NCBI GenBank assembly: GCA_039881145.1
Contig: JAYKKI010000137.1
Location: forward strand, 1,910,501 to 1,974,500
DNA: 64,000 nucleotides
Direction: 5' to 3'
From: Druceiella hillmani
Taxonomy: Eukaryota; Arthropoda; Insecta; Lepidoptera; Hepialidae
Shown here: positions 1 to 14,401 of the stretch, one piece after another
Position numbering within the stretch: position 1 is the first letter of the stretch
Layout: each line of letters opens with the position of its first letter
Program-made: the position numbers and the translations under genes
Notes under the pieces: model-generated
What the model was told of the DNA's origin: nothing
Seen by the model: only the letters and a program-made list of their open reading frames with translations
Database searches by the model: none

Positions 1-2684
1 ATGTTCCATGACGACGGATTATTTTTTTTATTCAGGATCCCAGAAGTTACAGGGATTATCAAGTAAATCATAAAAATATGTAATTTACCCAGTTACGGAC
101 AAAAAACTTCTTCGAAATATTAGTAAATAATGACTCACGGAGAAATAAATAACGAAATAAAGATGTACTTACTTATCACATCCTATACGTCTTTCAACTC
201 TTATACATTCATCACCACTTACACTAGCTACAAAAAAATAACTACAATTTTATGAAGTTTTACACCAAAAAGTACATTGGATCTAACAATAGGTTTACAC
301 TCATGGATCGTATGCACACATATCGTGGCACGTGATGAAGGAAGGGTTGAGAGGTAATATACATCACAGATGACTCCTATCCAAACGAACATCGATACCA
401 ATATGATTTTTTTAAATATAAAAAAGGACGAAAAAAGAATGGGTTAACAAGGCTGTCATGGTTAAATTGTTTTATTAGTCTCTCAGTGAAACTCCCGAGA
501 TGCAGGTACTTGCTATCTTTTTTAATGAGCGCGGGTTTCTCGCGTATCATTGATTCGGAAATTTTTAATTCTTTGGTGGTGATTGAAACAAAGCAATTAA
601 TTTTGTGGTGCGAGTGAAACCAATACATTTTTCAGCCCATTTTATTCACATAAAATTAAATAATATATATTTTCAATTGTATGTGTAATAAAATGAAAAC
701 AATAAGCCAAATGTGAAAATATTTTGTTAACTGTGTTAAATTAATTTTATACCATTTTTTAGTCTCATTATATATTTATAAATTACTTTATACGTTTAGA
801 GATTTTTGGGTTTTTTTACGATATAGAAAGTTAGCGATTAAAAAATAATATAATATGGTAAATTTAAACACCGTAATAAGGTATCGATAGTTTAATGTTT
901 ACAGAATATAACCGTGAATTTATCTACTTACGCTCATTATAATGTCACTTCATTTTAAGTGCCAATCATTAAAAAAAATCATTTCATGTGTAATTTAATT
1001 TTCTGATGAAAGGAAATCAAAATGAACGTTACAAATTAACTGGAACAATAAAAAAAATTACTTTTTCCGTGAAGTCAGCTCCTTTCACGATAATAGTATA
1101 GCAAAGTGTAGTATAGTGAATGATCTTTAAATATGTAATTATAAAATTAAGAGACATCTATGTTGTTTTCAGTTAAAGATGATATCAGAAAACGTGAAAA
1201 TTATCTGTGTAAAAAATATAACACCTTTTAGGTTCCACACATTTTTTAATTTTGTAACACCGAGAAGAAATTTTTTGTCTTTGACTGAATCATTTTCAGT
1301 TATAATAAATATACGTGATGACAAAGAGAAATAATTTAATTGTTTGATTAGTGCTGTAAGTGAAATTATCGCACTTGTATAGTTTTATTCTAATTGGCTA
1401 TTATGTTAAATGAATAGTCACTATTTAGCCTCATTCTAAATTCGGAACATATCATTTCATATTAAGGACTTTTATTACAAAATACTTTAGTAACGCATCT
1501 TGCAAAAAATGGAGAAATTCATTTTTGGTCAAAATTTACATTCACATCTACAAGAAATAACAATAGGAGGAATCAAATAAAGTGTCATTGGAACAAACTA
1601 ACGAAGCTTTAATAAAACGTCAGCAGCCTTAAGAGATGTGCGTTCGTGGATAATTGTAGATCATTACACCGTTATTGCTGTTACTGTAGCTGCGATGGAT
1701 GCCGATAGAACTGTAGAAATTCATGAATTAATATATCAAGTCTCAACCATACGCGCCGCTTGACCTACAATCAAGATACCATAGTTGGTAGATATTTAAA
1801 TCTCAAATATTTTCGTTAATAGAAACAAAAAAATATAGGTACTAGACAAAAGTATCTGGTAAATAGATACCTTGTAAAGATGACTGCTGTTTTGTGGAGA
1901 ATATTTACTCAAGTAAGGTAGGTGTTAGGATACATTTCAAAATAATTTGGATACATACTTAAGTATGTATCAGCAGTAATTGTGTATTTTGTCTGAATCG
2001 TTTTAAATTTTTCCTTGCTCGTCAATGTACAATCTCGTTTTTCTTTACTTGTTAGTTATCCTGTTCTGTGAGGAAAAATCTGGGGAGTAATTATCAACTT
2101 CTGCATAGATGATTTGTAAATTTACTTATATCTAGATCCCAATTCAAACCTCAGTTTTGATTAATGTCACGAATGAAGATATGTCGGATCAGTTGGTAGG
2201 TTCACAAATGGGACTGCTAATTAAACTTACCGAGTCTCAACCAATAATCAGCGGCAGCTAAAAATTCATTTCCAAGCTTTGCTTGTTTGAGCTTGCCACC
2301 TCTACCATTAACCGGTGCTGCCAACAACTTTGTGGATTTGCTGATCGATCAAAATCTTAATTGGAAAGAAATTTTAACGACGATAGTAATCGTATCTTCA
2401 ACCGAATGAAATCATTAAAATGACTTCAAACCTTCCTACGCATAAAAACAATTCAAACCTTCTTACGGTGTGTAACTCAAATAACTGAATTAATTTATTT
2501 TACCACGACGTGCTCTTTTATAAATAACAAGTAGCTATATATAGGTATAGACCCACCAAAACAAAGATGTATTTTGGTGCATTATATAAAAATCGATACA
2601 GAGAATAAAGATGGACACATGATGAAGGAAGTAGAGCTTAGCACGTCTCGAGTCTTAAATATACCCGACGAATGCACTCATTGT
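1..2684. other. AT-rich intergenic or intronic DNA, no gene recognised
   Basis: Dense in stops in all frames, with homopolymer A/T runs. The 83-codon minus-strand frame at 377-628 has no recognisable domain. A plus-strand frame open from about 1597 to 1760 is slightly richer in G+C and contains codons reading VTVAAMDADRTVEIHELIYQ, but it lacks an upstream ATG and matches no family I know. It could be an exon fragment or chance. Confidence 0.6.
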
Positions 2685-2935
2685 TTTTCCGCCGCCATCC
2701 ACCGAGAAGGGTGAACATCAGAGAGATTCGCGCCTATGCGTTTCGCGACTGGATGCCGGCACGTGACTTAGGCTGGTCGCACGGAGCTAGTTATTGCATA
2801 ACGCGCACTGACGGTGGTGCGTTGTCATCTGTGCTGGTGCTGACATCTTGATGGTGGTGCGTTGTTTAGGCTAGTCGGTCGGAGGTAGTCATCGCACAGC
2901 ACGTGCCGACGGCTGACTGTTCTTTTGTAAAGATT
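2685..2935. promoter_or_regulatory. CpG-rich block, candidate promoter or 5' non-coding exon
   Basis: This block stands out from its AT-rich surroundings by dense G+C and many CpG dinucleotides, including CCGCCGCC near its left end and several CGCG and ACG motifs. It contains an imperfect internal duplication with a period of about 97 bp: the stretch from 2768 (TTAGGCTGGTCGCACGGAG) is echoed from about 2865 (TTAGGCTAGTCGGTCGGAG). GGTGGTGCGTTGT also occurs twice (2813-2825, 2853-2865). No long open frame crosses it. Retained CpG in a CpG-poor background fits a promoter or 5' untranslated exon, but an unrecognised repeat or foreign insertion is possible. The direction of any transcript cannot be fixed from sequence alone. 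Confidence 0.4.
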
Positions 2936-4762
2936 TAACTTTTACACGTTGCAGCGAGTAATTAAGCCAATTTAAACAAATATTTATGCAGATTTGTCTT
3001 GTACCTTCGACCACATTTCAGAGGCAAAGATGAAGATTTATCTCTCATCTGAAAACCTACACGGCTCTTAAGTTTCGGGGTGTTTTGTCAAAACATAACT
3101 GAATTACAAATGGATTTACTATGCCCATTAATTTGTAGATACTAGTAATAAATCACGTCTTTTATTTACGGTTATGTAATGAGCATCATCTCAACGTATG
3201 TTTAATATTAATTTTATGTCTAATTGTCAGAAAATTGTCATTCAATCAATAATCGATAAATCGAAAACTTTTATTAGTATAATAAATTTCTTTTCAAAAA
3301 TATTCTGGTAAATATTTCATTGTAATTTACTTAAAGTATAATTTAATAAGTGAGTCATCTGAACAAATTTCCCCTTCAGCTAATTTTATTGTAATTCAGC
3401 AATGACTGCTAAACTTTTGTATCATGAATAATTTCTCATTCGTTTGGCGGAGATACCAGGATGTCATGTTGAATATAACCTGTGAAAAAAAGTTTTACGA
3501 CCCGAAAATAAGAAATTACGGTCGTGAAAAAAATGATTGCTTTAAAAAATATTTTAATAATGTATTGAAACACGTAATTATAAACAAAAATAAATTAATT
3601 TGCTTATTTATAAACAAAAATGTGTATTTGTGTAATAATTCGCTTATTTTATACTCTAAATACTTTACCGACAGCCGAAAAGCACTTAATAATTCACTTA
3701 CGTAAAATACGACATCGGGATTAAATTAAGCTTCCAATTTATATTTTAAACTTGCGAACTGGCAAAGTAATTTTATAAACCATTTCAAATAAAGCGATTT
3801 GCGATTCAGATATAGGAGCATTGTTAAATGAAATTAATATTAGGATTCAGCTGAGTTCAATTTACTTTGCGAATTAATATTCATCGCAATATCAGCTTTA
3901 ATTTAGCCACTTAAAGTTGAATAGTATCATAATAAACTTGTCACAAGTAATATTATTTAAAATCATTAAAGTAATATGAAGGATCTAGTTAAAATGACGG
4001 ATGAAAATTCATCACATAGATGGCCAGGAAATTATGGTCGTCAATCTTAAAGCAGTCAGTGAAAAATAGATTAAAGATAAAATCTTGTCACAAAGTCGGG
4101 AAAATTGGAAACCTATTAGCATATCGATATACGTATTATACAGATTGTGGATCTGAAATGATTAAATATGACAATATCTCATACCGCACAGGTAGCTTTA
4201 TAATTTCACTGACGTGTTTGGTATGTGTTACATATACACAGAGGCATTCAGCGCAATCTATTTTTGAAATTTGTTACCGTAGAAGTAAATGATTAATTTG
4301 TTTTTTTAACGATAGCTCCTGGAATTAGTATTACAATTCAAAACAAAACCAAATGGAATTCAAAATTATTTAACTGGAATACGTCGTTTGATTTAAAGTT
4401 TCATTTTTTTATCATCGTGGAAAATGTTAAAATATTTAAAGTACGCCTGCCGTGGTAGTCTACCCTGAACAGATTTATGATATTGGTTTTACTTCCTCAG
4501 TTTGCCTAATTGAAACATTTTCATTGAATATTAATAAATATAAATAATGTTTATTATTACATTTCAGGAATAATAAAGCAGTCAGCAAGTAACAACTCGA
4601 CACCGTCAAATAAAAACAATAACGTTTACACAAAAGGTTGGAAAATGTTTCAATCATTGTAGCAAATATAAATAAATAGGGGCGAGTCAAACCAGCTTTG
4701 ACGATTTATTCATATTCTAATACGAGTATTATACGAGACTACTGGCCTGTGCAATAAACATT

Positions 4763-4801
4763 AGTTATCTAGTATACAATAGCTACCTAGTATACAATAG
4801 C
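4763..4801. repeat. Two-unit 18-bp tandem repeat
   Basis: The unit CTAGTATACAATAGC occurs twice in direct succession within an 18-bp period, preceded by TTAT and TAC respectively. This is a local slippage duplication. Confidence 0.7.
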
Positions 4802-5073
4802 TTAAAACACAGTAGTAACTGCATCAGTATTAAAATAGACACATCACTAGTTCTGTGAAACGTACCTATTGGAAGTCCTTATCCAAATAGCAAGTTTTAA
4901 AACTAGATTTAATCATATGCTAACATCACGTTCCAATCGTGTATAATGATTAAATAAGTTTTCTTTTCCCAAGAATTTCGCGGCTTCCCTTCATAATTAA
5001 AATCTAGTCCCAATGGTTACCCTATTAAATGAAAGTAAATTAAAACTACCCAACACTTTATGTTGTGTCCTAG

Positions 5074-5125
5074 TGAGAGTGAGAAGGAGTGAAGTAAGCA
5101 GCGGTGGTACATACAGCTGTTAGAG
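5074..5125 (+). other. Weak candidate non-coding exon between splice-like sites
   Basis: A pyrimidine-leaning TTATGTTGTGTCCTAG (acceptor-like, ending 5073) precedes 52 bases of purine-rich, less AT-rich sequence. This is followed by AGAG/GTGAGT, a strong consensus-like donor at 5126. One frame reads VRVRRSEVSSGGTYSC and then stops at TAG just before the donor, so it would not be a coding internal exon in that frame. It may be a 5'-UTR exon or chance. Only RNA evidence could decide. Confidence 0.15.
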
Positions 5126-8100
5126 GTGAGTCTTAGACTTGGAGTTGGTGATCAAGTTAACAATTTCGAAATAACTTGTATGATTCAAACTATATAGCAA
5201 TAGAATTTCTCTTGACTGTAAATCTATTACTGTATCAGCATGTAAACCCTACAATGCAACAAGACAATATTTTTCATTAAGTGGTCATATAAATATATTA
5301 TTCCATAAAATCAAAACCAAGCCATAATTCCTCCTGGTACTGGCCACAATTTGTATCAATATACTCTCCTATATTATTTTTAATTATAACTATCAAAAGC
5401 ACCAATTATTTCCAATTTATATTCGATAAAATATTTTTTTATTTATAAAATTAACAAATTATTAAAGAGACTTGTATCTGTAGATAACTTCACATATTTA
5501 TTAAAGTTTTCATCTTCAATTTTACGCGTGGAGACATAAGTTTATTTTGGACGTTTTGTGAAATTTAGTCAGATTGCCTTCGTAGGTAAAATGTTTCAGT
5601 AGAAATAATTCTGTTAACTAGTATAGTTCACATTCCCACACAACATTTAAGTTTATAAAGTTATTGTTAATTTGTAGGCTTGTCACCTTTTTGTTTAGCA
5701 ATGAGTTAAGGAAGTAATTATTAGGTTTTATATTTGATTAATTATTTAAGAATTTAAAAACAAATTAAATTGATAGATTTACCCTCTTCTGGAATAATTT
5801 AAACTCAATTTTGCTATTATTAATATTATTATTAGGCATTAATGAAAATTTACAGCTATAAAATAATTGTAAATAATCTTTCTACAAATAAGCCTTAATT
5901 TATTATTTATCGAACTAGAAAGTAAAAAATAATATTTAGTGGTTAACCTTAAAAAATAAAGTTGCAAAATCACATTTTGGATCACTGATCATAGACGCAG
6001 GCTGTACGCACTTAAACAAATTTACACAAACCTAGAACCTTTGGAAACTATGATATCTTCTAAAAACCTTGAGGTTTCAATGTAAGTGGAATGACGACAC
6101 CGTCATATTATTGCATTGTCATCAAAGTTATATAAGTATATGCAACTGTAGGTCAATCGGATTTTAGCGAGTGATTTAAAAATTAAATACAAACTTTGAA
6201 AGCTAGACCTAAACTTAAATCAATATCCAAATAGAAATATCCATCTTTACAAATCATTAAAATCATGAAATATAAACAAAAAAGAGTCTTCGTCTTTGGA
6301 GTCTTCAGTCGCATATTAATAATTAAAATATAGAAGAAGAAAATCATTACGAGAGACTGATTGCCCTTTAATTTCCATTATCGGCAAAGACAACCTCTAA
6401 TGCGCATTGTTCTCTTTATATTTATATATAGAAGAGGAATTATATTCATCAAAAATGAAAGATGTTTTCCTCTGCAAACTTTACTTCTTAACATTTTCAC
6501 ATATTATAAATAAAGCGCAAAACATTGCGAGAAAATAATTATTCCGTTGGAAAAAACGCTATGTAAATATTCGTTTATAGATCGTTCACAGAATATTTAA
6601 GATAATAAAATACGAACATAAGCAAATTAACCTAAATTATACACTTTATGTCGTATTTAAATATAAAACTAATTTTACCGACTTTCATTTGTAGCCACAA
6701 CTATTTTATTTAATGATTTTAACTAATTTATATACCATCATTTGTGGTACGCTACGCCGTTTAAACGATACGACCAGTCATGCATTGAATGATCCTTTAA
6801 GATTGAAATATTTTTTTATGTTTTAAGATATGGAATCCATAAAAAAATTTAAAAACGTAATGACGCGAATATTAAGTCAATAAGTTTTCTTCAAAAATGT
6901 TCCTTTGCCGACTGATAAATATATGATACGGTGTATAGTATTGGAATATTGTAATAAACGTTTATAATCTAAAGCATAAACAAGAATATGCTGCAAAATA
7001 ACGTTTATTTAAAAAAAACTTATTTTAAAATTGATACAAAATTTCTGATATTTAACATTTCTCGACCGGATCTCCATTGAGGCGGGACAATAAAAATATT
7101 CATCTTTGGTGCAGAAAATTAGAGTTTTGAACAAAAGAACAAGAAAATAAAAAAAACACTTCTGTGCTTTTGATACACGCAAGTTGAATTGTGATCTCAA
7201 TGTTGCGCGATTAAGACATTATTTAGCCAGTGGGGTGTTTGATCATTATTCATAAATCGTAATTTTATGGCACGAACTGTAAAGAGGAATTGGAAAAATA
7301 TTAGAAATTTCCCGAGTTTATTTGCTTACAGTTCGCTTATTTTTAATAAGATTTTAAAACTCGTTCAGTGTAGTTTTTTATTTTTTTTTTAATTTATTTT
7401 TCTTCAAAGTACAAATTTATCTATAGTTGCCTGCCGTGTTTTGTAATTCAATCTATGAAGTATTATTATAGGTAAATGATTTCATTATCAATCAACATGA
7501 ATACATCAATAATTTGCACACCACTTTCGTGAAGTTTTTACTAAAATCTGGAAGCATTTCCAAATTAAAATAGGTATTTTTATACATGCACTTATCACAC
7601 ATCGTTGACCAGTTTTTTATATTGTTTATTTATTTACACATACTTTAACTTTTAATAGACATAGGACAAGAAATAAATGGAATTTTATTATGTTACCACC
7701 TAATTTTTTTCCAAAATGCTGTGTGAATCGTAGCAAAAATATAAAATTTTATTATAATTTTTACAGTTCAAAGAAAAAAATATATTATTTACAAATTTAA
7801 AAAGTGATTTAAAGTACAATTTCCGAGTAAATCTCCTTGATAAAAGTAATAAGCTTAACAACATGCCAATATTCTTACTTCCAAGAAGTCAAAGAAGAAA
7901 AGACTTTTCCAATAAAATATTACATAAGTCTGTCTCACGGTCTTGCGCTTAAACAAATAAAGATTTAGACAAAATTTTACATTTGACCATTTTTAATAAA
8001 TCTTTTGTTATTTATTTAATATTCTATCCGTTACGTGAATCAAAATTTAGAAATGTCACTTTCTCAAAAATTTGTCAAATCTCAAAAATTCTTCGAATAA

Positions 8101-10666
8101 TTTTTATTGTTAGCAGTCTATAAGCTAAATAAGGCATCATGGTGGTTTTTTAGAAAAAAATCTGATTAGGTGAGCAAAACTTAAATAAATTATGCGTGTT
8201 TGTGCAACAAGGGTCGGTCATGATCGGATTATCGTTTCTCGAGAAAATATGTGCTATGTAGCTGTGCATTAAATACATTTTAAATCTAAGTTGCCCACAA
8301 CTGCTAAAAAAATGTAAGGAAATTCTGTAAACACTATGTGTATTTTTACATAACTTTTACGTTACTGAAACTTACAAAAATATAAGCTGAAATAATTATT
8401 TCCCAAATTTTTCTCACAGCGTTTCCAATATTTTTAATTCAAAGAATGCAAACAAAGTATTTACCTTTTGTTCATTTGTGTTAAAGCAAACAAATAATAA
8501 GGAACCTCCAAATTTAAAAGACAATTTTATGTGCTTCTAATAAAGAAAAAAAATATTTAATGACTGTTTCAAATCCACCGTACACGATAAAGGCAGGCTA
8601 TTACAAAAGCAGGCATTTAAATATATGTAGAATATGCCCTACAAACGATCTGGCTATACTTCCCGTGTGTACCTAGCACGAAAATTGAAATGTTTGTCCG
8701 TGCAGAGTATTTCTGTTTAACTATTTACAAGCATTATTAACAATGACAAACGTTAATATTGTTTTTCGTCATGTAAGTATATGGCCTTGTAAATTTTTCA
8801 CAGGCGTAACATTATTGTAAACTATGAAATTTAAGATAGTTGTTATAATTTTGAAGCAAACTTTATGTAAACCTCTAGAATCTCTATTATATTTACAATT
8901 TAAAATTTAATAATTTCGCAAATAGAGCGAAAATGGTTGGATTATTTTTGTCTGCAATTCAGCATTTTCTGAAGGTATTTATTGTATTATTATAGAAGGT
9001 TACTTTATTATAAAAGTTGTTAGAGTAATTTACTGGGAAAATTAATTTTATTCAAAATATATTCAAGTCGGCTCTGATCATATTAAATTTAATCTTGTAA
9101 ATGGTTACTCTATATCAGATGACCAATGATATTTGTGGGGATCCATTCAAAAATGTTTCATATATTCTTAATATTTTACAAATAAATCTTATAAGTAACT
9201 TCAGGATGGGGGACACCATTATTATTTATGGCATTTAACAAATTTAATGAAGGAAAAATTGTCTAATGATATTATTTATTTACAAATTTAGATTTCTCGC
9301 GTTTTACTTCTTTCCTACCACCTCAGTCAAAAAAACCTTAAGTAAAACATGTTATACTTAAAAAAAATTCCAAAAGTGAATAGTAGTAAATAATTGTAAA
9401 TCACACATTTCTTAAAATATACACGTATTCGATGACAAGAAATATCTACAGATCAATTTTTAGGAAAACTTTCGCGCTTTCAGTAGTACACATTTTACAT
9501 AAACTTATGTGTTGTAAACATTCGCCGCAAGCTTATCACGTCACGCTCGTAAAAAGGGTAGAGAGACAATTTATAGTAAGCCAGGTTATTGCATTGCTGG
9601 TGGTAGATACAACTATTTGTAAAGGTACGTGAACTTCTGTTTGTAGTTTATTTACCTCCGGTTTATAATTTTACTGATGCCATTAGACACATACTGCGCT
9701 ATGTATCTAAACACAATTATACTTGTGTGTTGATGTGTTTACTTCATCTTTTTAAGTGCCAATATTTTTTTAGCAGAAAAACATTAATTTAACCTATAAA
9801 ATTCTAAAATAAATCTTTATTTTTCCGCTATGCATTGCCTTGAATGCGATGTAAAGTGTCTCAAAACTACATCGAAAGTACTTTTGGCGATGATTATTAC
9901 CTTGTCACGTGGCTCTTAAAATTTTCCCTCATATTCGTTTTACATCATACCGTTTGTATTAGTTTATCTCTTTTCCTAAGACTTTTATTCGCCTCGTAAT
10001 ATAAAGTGGTTTTTTTATTAGGGACAAACGGTTTCTTTATTTTTTCGTAATAACGCAAATATATAAGTTATACTGTTATTAGATATGCCAGAACCATTTA
10101 CGCTAATAACAAATCCTGCAATATTAAAAATGTTTTTAGAAGGAAGATATTATGCGAGGATTCAGTTAAGAGCATTCAGTGTTTGGTATTATTTTGTTTT
10201 TTTTGTTAATAAAATGTTAGCTTAAAATTGGTTTAATTTTATAGTTTTTATATGTCAGACAATATATTATTGTAATAATACAATTTTTTTTATTCATAAG
10301 AATAGTGATGAATCTTTGTGAAATTGATAGTGTACCTTTTCCATTCCTTTCCAATATTTTTAACAGTTCAATTCTGATTACATGAATTCTCTTATTAGGT
10401 ATAAAATTGAACTAAAGTAGACATCGAAAGTTAAATAAAGTAGTCTCTTTATGGGTAAACAATATAAAAAAATAAACTATATAAAAATAACGTATATTGG
10501 AAAATTCGATAATGGCAAATAATTTTACAATCTCCAAGGCAATTAAAGCACAGATTACATAGCCGTGGTCCGTTGTAACTTAGTCATTCATTTCATTAAA
10601 TATCGTAATGTTTGTGTTGATAATCCTAAAATATTTATTTTAAAAATTTAATCAAATTAAATTTTC

Positions 10667-10700
10667 AGGGTGCCGTACCTCAAAAGGAAAAATGATATTT
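10667..10700 (+). repeat. Short remnant of the CGTACCTCAAAAGG repeat family
   Basis: The string GCCGTACCTCAAAAGGAAAA matches the left terminus of the longer repeat at 28400-29120. Such termini are very widespread in arthropod genomes, especially Lepidoptera. Sequence after about 10700 is not alignable with the longer copy by eye, so this is a terminal fragment. Confidence 0.55.
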
Positions 10701-12270
10701 TCGCAAGAAAATTCACGTGCCCTTCTATCGCAGTCGTTTTTTTTTTCAGAAACGGTAAAACGTAAAATCTGGAACTAATAATCATCACTCTGTAACTATC
10801 TACTGCAAGACATGGTCTTTTGCCAAGGAATTCCACCACACATCCTCTGTTTTCTGCACACAACCATTTCCCGCCGTCTTCTTTAGGTCATCAGTCCAGA
10901 TGTTACTTTGGTTCTCCTTTCGACTTCCTCATTTCAAATTTTATTGTTCAGAAATATTCTGAACCTAGCTATGTCCATATATCGAAGCGCGAATTTAAAT
11001 TTACGAATTAGGTCAGCTGTTGGTGTCAAACTTTCTGCACTTTAGGTCCTTACGGGCTGAAGAGACTGATTATACACCTTGGTCTTAAGCGAATGCGGAA
11101 CAGGTGAAGTGAAGATTCAATGCATTTTCCCATTTGACATAAAACATATTTACTTGCGCATATATCAGTAGCTGACTTCTTTTGATATATATGTAAAAAT
11201 TTTAGAGGAAGAAGAGTAATTTAAGTACTCGGAATGATGTTCCATATATGTGGTGTGGGGTATTTTTGAAAGGTTTATAAAAATCTCGGAAATGTATTTT
11301 TCCAAAATTATACTTGGCAAAATTTAAAAATGTGCTGAAGAGTAGAGAAGAATGTATCCCATTTCTATATTTCCAAAATTATTAAACCTAAAGTTACGAA
11401 AAAAATCGGGATTGCATAATTCATTTTATTTAATTTTAAACGAGGTGCGGAATTCTCTTCATGTACTCTGCCGGTTGTTCAAATTATTAGTGAGTGTTTT
11501 TCCTTAAGCTCTCATATTTTCTGCTATCACTTTAGGATATCGATTGTGCAGTATTAGAATAGTTTAAAATAATTAAACTACCTTATTTGAAATTTATTTT
11601 CTTTTTTGCTTGTAATATAAACTGGTATTTTTTTCTCATTATTTTAGATAGAAATATTTCGTAAAAATAAAATACTCAGAATAATGAAACTATAACAAAA
11701 CTTAAGTGCCAAAATTGACAATCCGCAACTTAGTTTTCTTGCTGAAAATTTTGATTTGAAGGAGAACTTATAGATTATGACTTATAAATTACTAAACTAA
11801 ACGATTTGCATTATTCATAGTTTTCTGCATTTGTTTCTGCTTATCAATCTACTACATGCAGTGAATTTTCCGGATGTATGCAAAAATAAATCCAAAAAAA
11901 ACTTTTCAATACTTTTTTTTCTCCGTCTTTATATTTCAGTGTCCAAAAGAATATTAATTTTTATTATTATTTACTTCTTTGTCTTTATTTCAAGTAATAT
12001 ATGTTGATGAATTTAGTATTGTTCGTAATTTAAATGTATTTCTTTAATTAAACTTAAAATTACATTTTGTTATTTACAATCAATTTTTCATTTTATATGT
12101 ATCAAATAAAGCATGTATGCTCGTAATACATTATCTTGGTTTGAAAATATTACAGGAAGGTAATAATAAAGATTTTTAACTATTATTTTCATTACCACCT
12201 GTATCTATTTTTTTCATATAATTGCTGAATAAATTAAAATAAAATTTCTCTTGAATTTTAAATATATACT

Positions 12271-12397
12271 GCGTTAATTTTGTCGAATTTCATTATCACT
12301 TAATTTTTATTCACAACTAAATGAAAATATGTGATATAGTATTATTTTTACTTTATTTAAATTCTTACCCACGATCTAGTTTGAAACAATATGTAAT
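12271..12397 (-). repeat. Hammerhead-associated dispersed repeat, copy A (degraded)
   Basis: Read on the minus strand, this shares the body of the repeat family: ATCGTGGGTAAGAA, then TAATACTATATCAC, TTAGTTGTGAAT and CAAAATTAACGC in the same order as the copies at 25131-25258 and 50277-50410. The ribozyme-like 5' end is badly decayed. GTTTCAAACTAGATCGTGG replaces the family's CGAAACCTAGGTCGTGG, and no CTGAAGA core is visible upstream. It is the most diverged of the seven copies. Confidence 0.6.
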
Positions 12398-13233
12398 GAT
12401 TAGTGAATCTGAGGATTTCCCAATTTAGAAAAATGTTAGGATATTTTCCACAACTGGACTTTACACAAACTACACTGATTTTATTCGAAGATGATTGAAA
12501 AAGAAAATCATGCTATTAAATATAAGCACGCTTAAGTGAGAGCATACAATTGTACATGACCGTTTCAGACTCGCATAATTTTTCATGCTCTCGTTATAAC
12601 AATATTCAAAGTTTACAAACATAAATTGTTCTTGCTTTCTTATATGATTTGAAGTCAATTTGTAACCTGAAATATTCATTTTATATTGAAAATTATTCCA
12701 GTTTCATTCAAATGGTTGATAAATTGCAGAAATTTTATTTAATTTTAACAATGTAATAACCGTGTTAATTTATTCCAAGCCACACTATGTATAGTATCAA
12801 ATAATTAGATGAAAAGTTTGACGTACCCGACCATCACCAAATTTATTTTACCTGTATAGATTTCTAAAATAAAACACAATATTTATGAGTTCTGTTATTT
12901 GTATTATTCTTCCCCAAAGTTCTCCAAACTTCCAATAAGTCATTAGCCACAAAGTACCTATTTAATCAAAGCACTTGATAATATTCGAAATTATGCATTC
13001 GATATCAAATTATGACTCTCCACGTTCCTCTGAATGCGGAGTAAAGTTTTTATTTAATGTCACAAACTCCAACTTCATCGATTACTTTACCTTCCGAAAT
13101 CTCATGGCAAATTTATTATTTGTAAAGATTGTTCCTAAGACTTATTCCATTGCTTTTACCGTTCCACTTAGATATTATTTGTTTCGTAATGAATGGTAGT
13201 TTTTGAGAGATATTATTTCTTGTTTCAGATATA

Positions 13234-13235
<2 letters not shown>

Positions 13236-13289
<54 letters not shown>
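13236..13289. repeat. (AT)27 microsatellite
   Basis: Uninterrupted AT dinucleotides over 54 bases. The run is self-complementary and so a potential cruciform. Confidence 0.97.
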
Positions 13290-13291
<2 letters not shown>

Positions 13292-14357
13292 CACATATAT
13301 ATTGTTCATCAAAATTATGAACAGTATTTACTTCGAGACACTCGAAAATCTTCTTCAAATTATGTTTTACCTATAAATCGATTTAATTTAAATAATATAA
13401 AGACTTTTATTCAAATGACGCGTCTTAATGTGTCAATAAGACTATCGGGCTAAAGCCTCAGGTGCGCGCAGATCATATAAAAATACAGCAAACTCTATCC
13501 TCATAAATATTCCTGTACTCGAACTAGAAACTATTATTCCGGAATAACAATTCGTATTATATGAACTGAAGTAATTAAATTCAAAGCGAGACGTAACATA
13601 AACACATAATAATGAAATTAACAAGATTAATTCTATTAAATAGTAAAACCAGTTTGGAGTTAAGATTAAATTTGTTAATTTAACTAGACTTAGTTTTGGA
13701 ATCAAATTCTTTTAAAGTAACTATCCTTCAACTAAACATGGTTAATATATCTCTATTTGCTTTGTCTAATCTATTGTACATAATGCCAGGTATCGCTACA
13801 AATCTTAATGAAATGAAGGATGGAGTATTATATACATCTTTATGAAACTTATTAATAGTAGTAAATATTTTATATTTATCTGAAGGCGAGTACATATTCC
13901 AATCGCATTCACAGTTCAATTTTAGAATAAAAACGATAATTAAAATATAGTCACACGCGAAGGACTACAAGAATTTTAAAATTCAGTTGTTAGTTAATAA
14001 ATATGATAGATCTGAAATAAAACGGAGTAGGTAATGGTGAAATGAATAAACATTAGTATCAAAAATTAAATATAATAGAATAAATATAAAAATGTCTCCT
14101 CTCTACTTAGTGTCGAGTTTTTTGCTCATTTTTAGGTTTCGATAATGAAAAAGGGAATCCTTATAATGTTACCCTGTCCGTCACTCGATTCGTCTGTCAT
14201 TGCTTCTACGTTTAAAGTATTTCTATTAGCTTCATATAAATATATCATCAACATATAGCAAATTTTTTTTTAAACATGTCTTCTCACACATGTAAAGTGA
14301 CTCATAAGAGTTTTATTTCGCGCTTTCCATTTATATGTATTATATATTACATATATT

Positions 14358-14361
<4 letters not shown>

Positions 14362-14395
<34 letters not shown>
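14362..14395. repeat. (TA)17 microsatellite
   Basis: Uninterrupted TA dinucleotides over 34 bases, preceded by shorter imperfect ATAT runs from about 14336. Confidence 0.95.

Positions 14396-14401
<6 letters not shown>

Larger units (their letters stand above)
2936..12270. other. Long AT-rich stretch with no recognised gene
   Basis: About 9.3 kb of AT-rich DNA. Short open frames (3424-3705, 4020-4292, 4475-4690, 7009-7200, 9432-9632, 10657-10863) have AT-driven composition and no recognisable domains. The frame at 9432-9632 ends next to a donor-like AAAGGTACGTG at about 9622, in slightly less AT-rich sequence, but nothing else supports an exon. Confidence 0.6.

Noticed and set aside
1597..1760. 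Plus-strand open stretch of about 54 codons with less AT-rich codons
   Set aside because: No start codon at its beginning, no splice sites of note, and no family recognised. Left as a remark rather than called a gene.
13116..13453. Open frames of 80-86 codons on both strands
   Set aside because: They exist only because an (AT)n tract encodes Ile/Tyr in every frame. The same holds at 21443-21634, 53911-54157 and 62607-62816.
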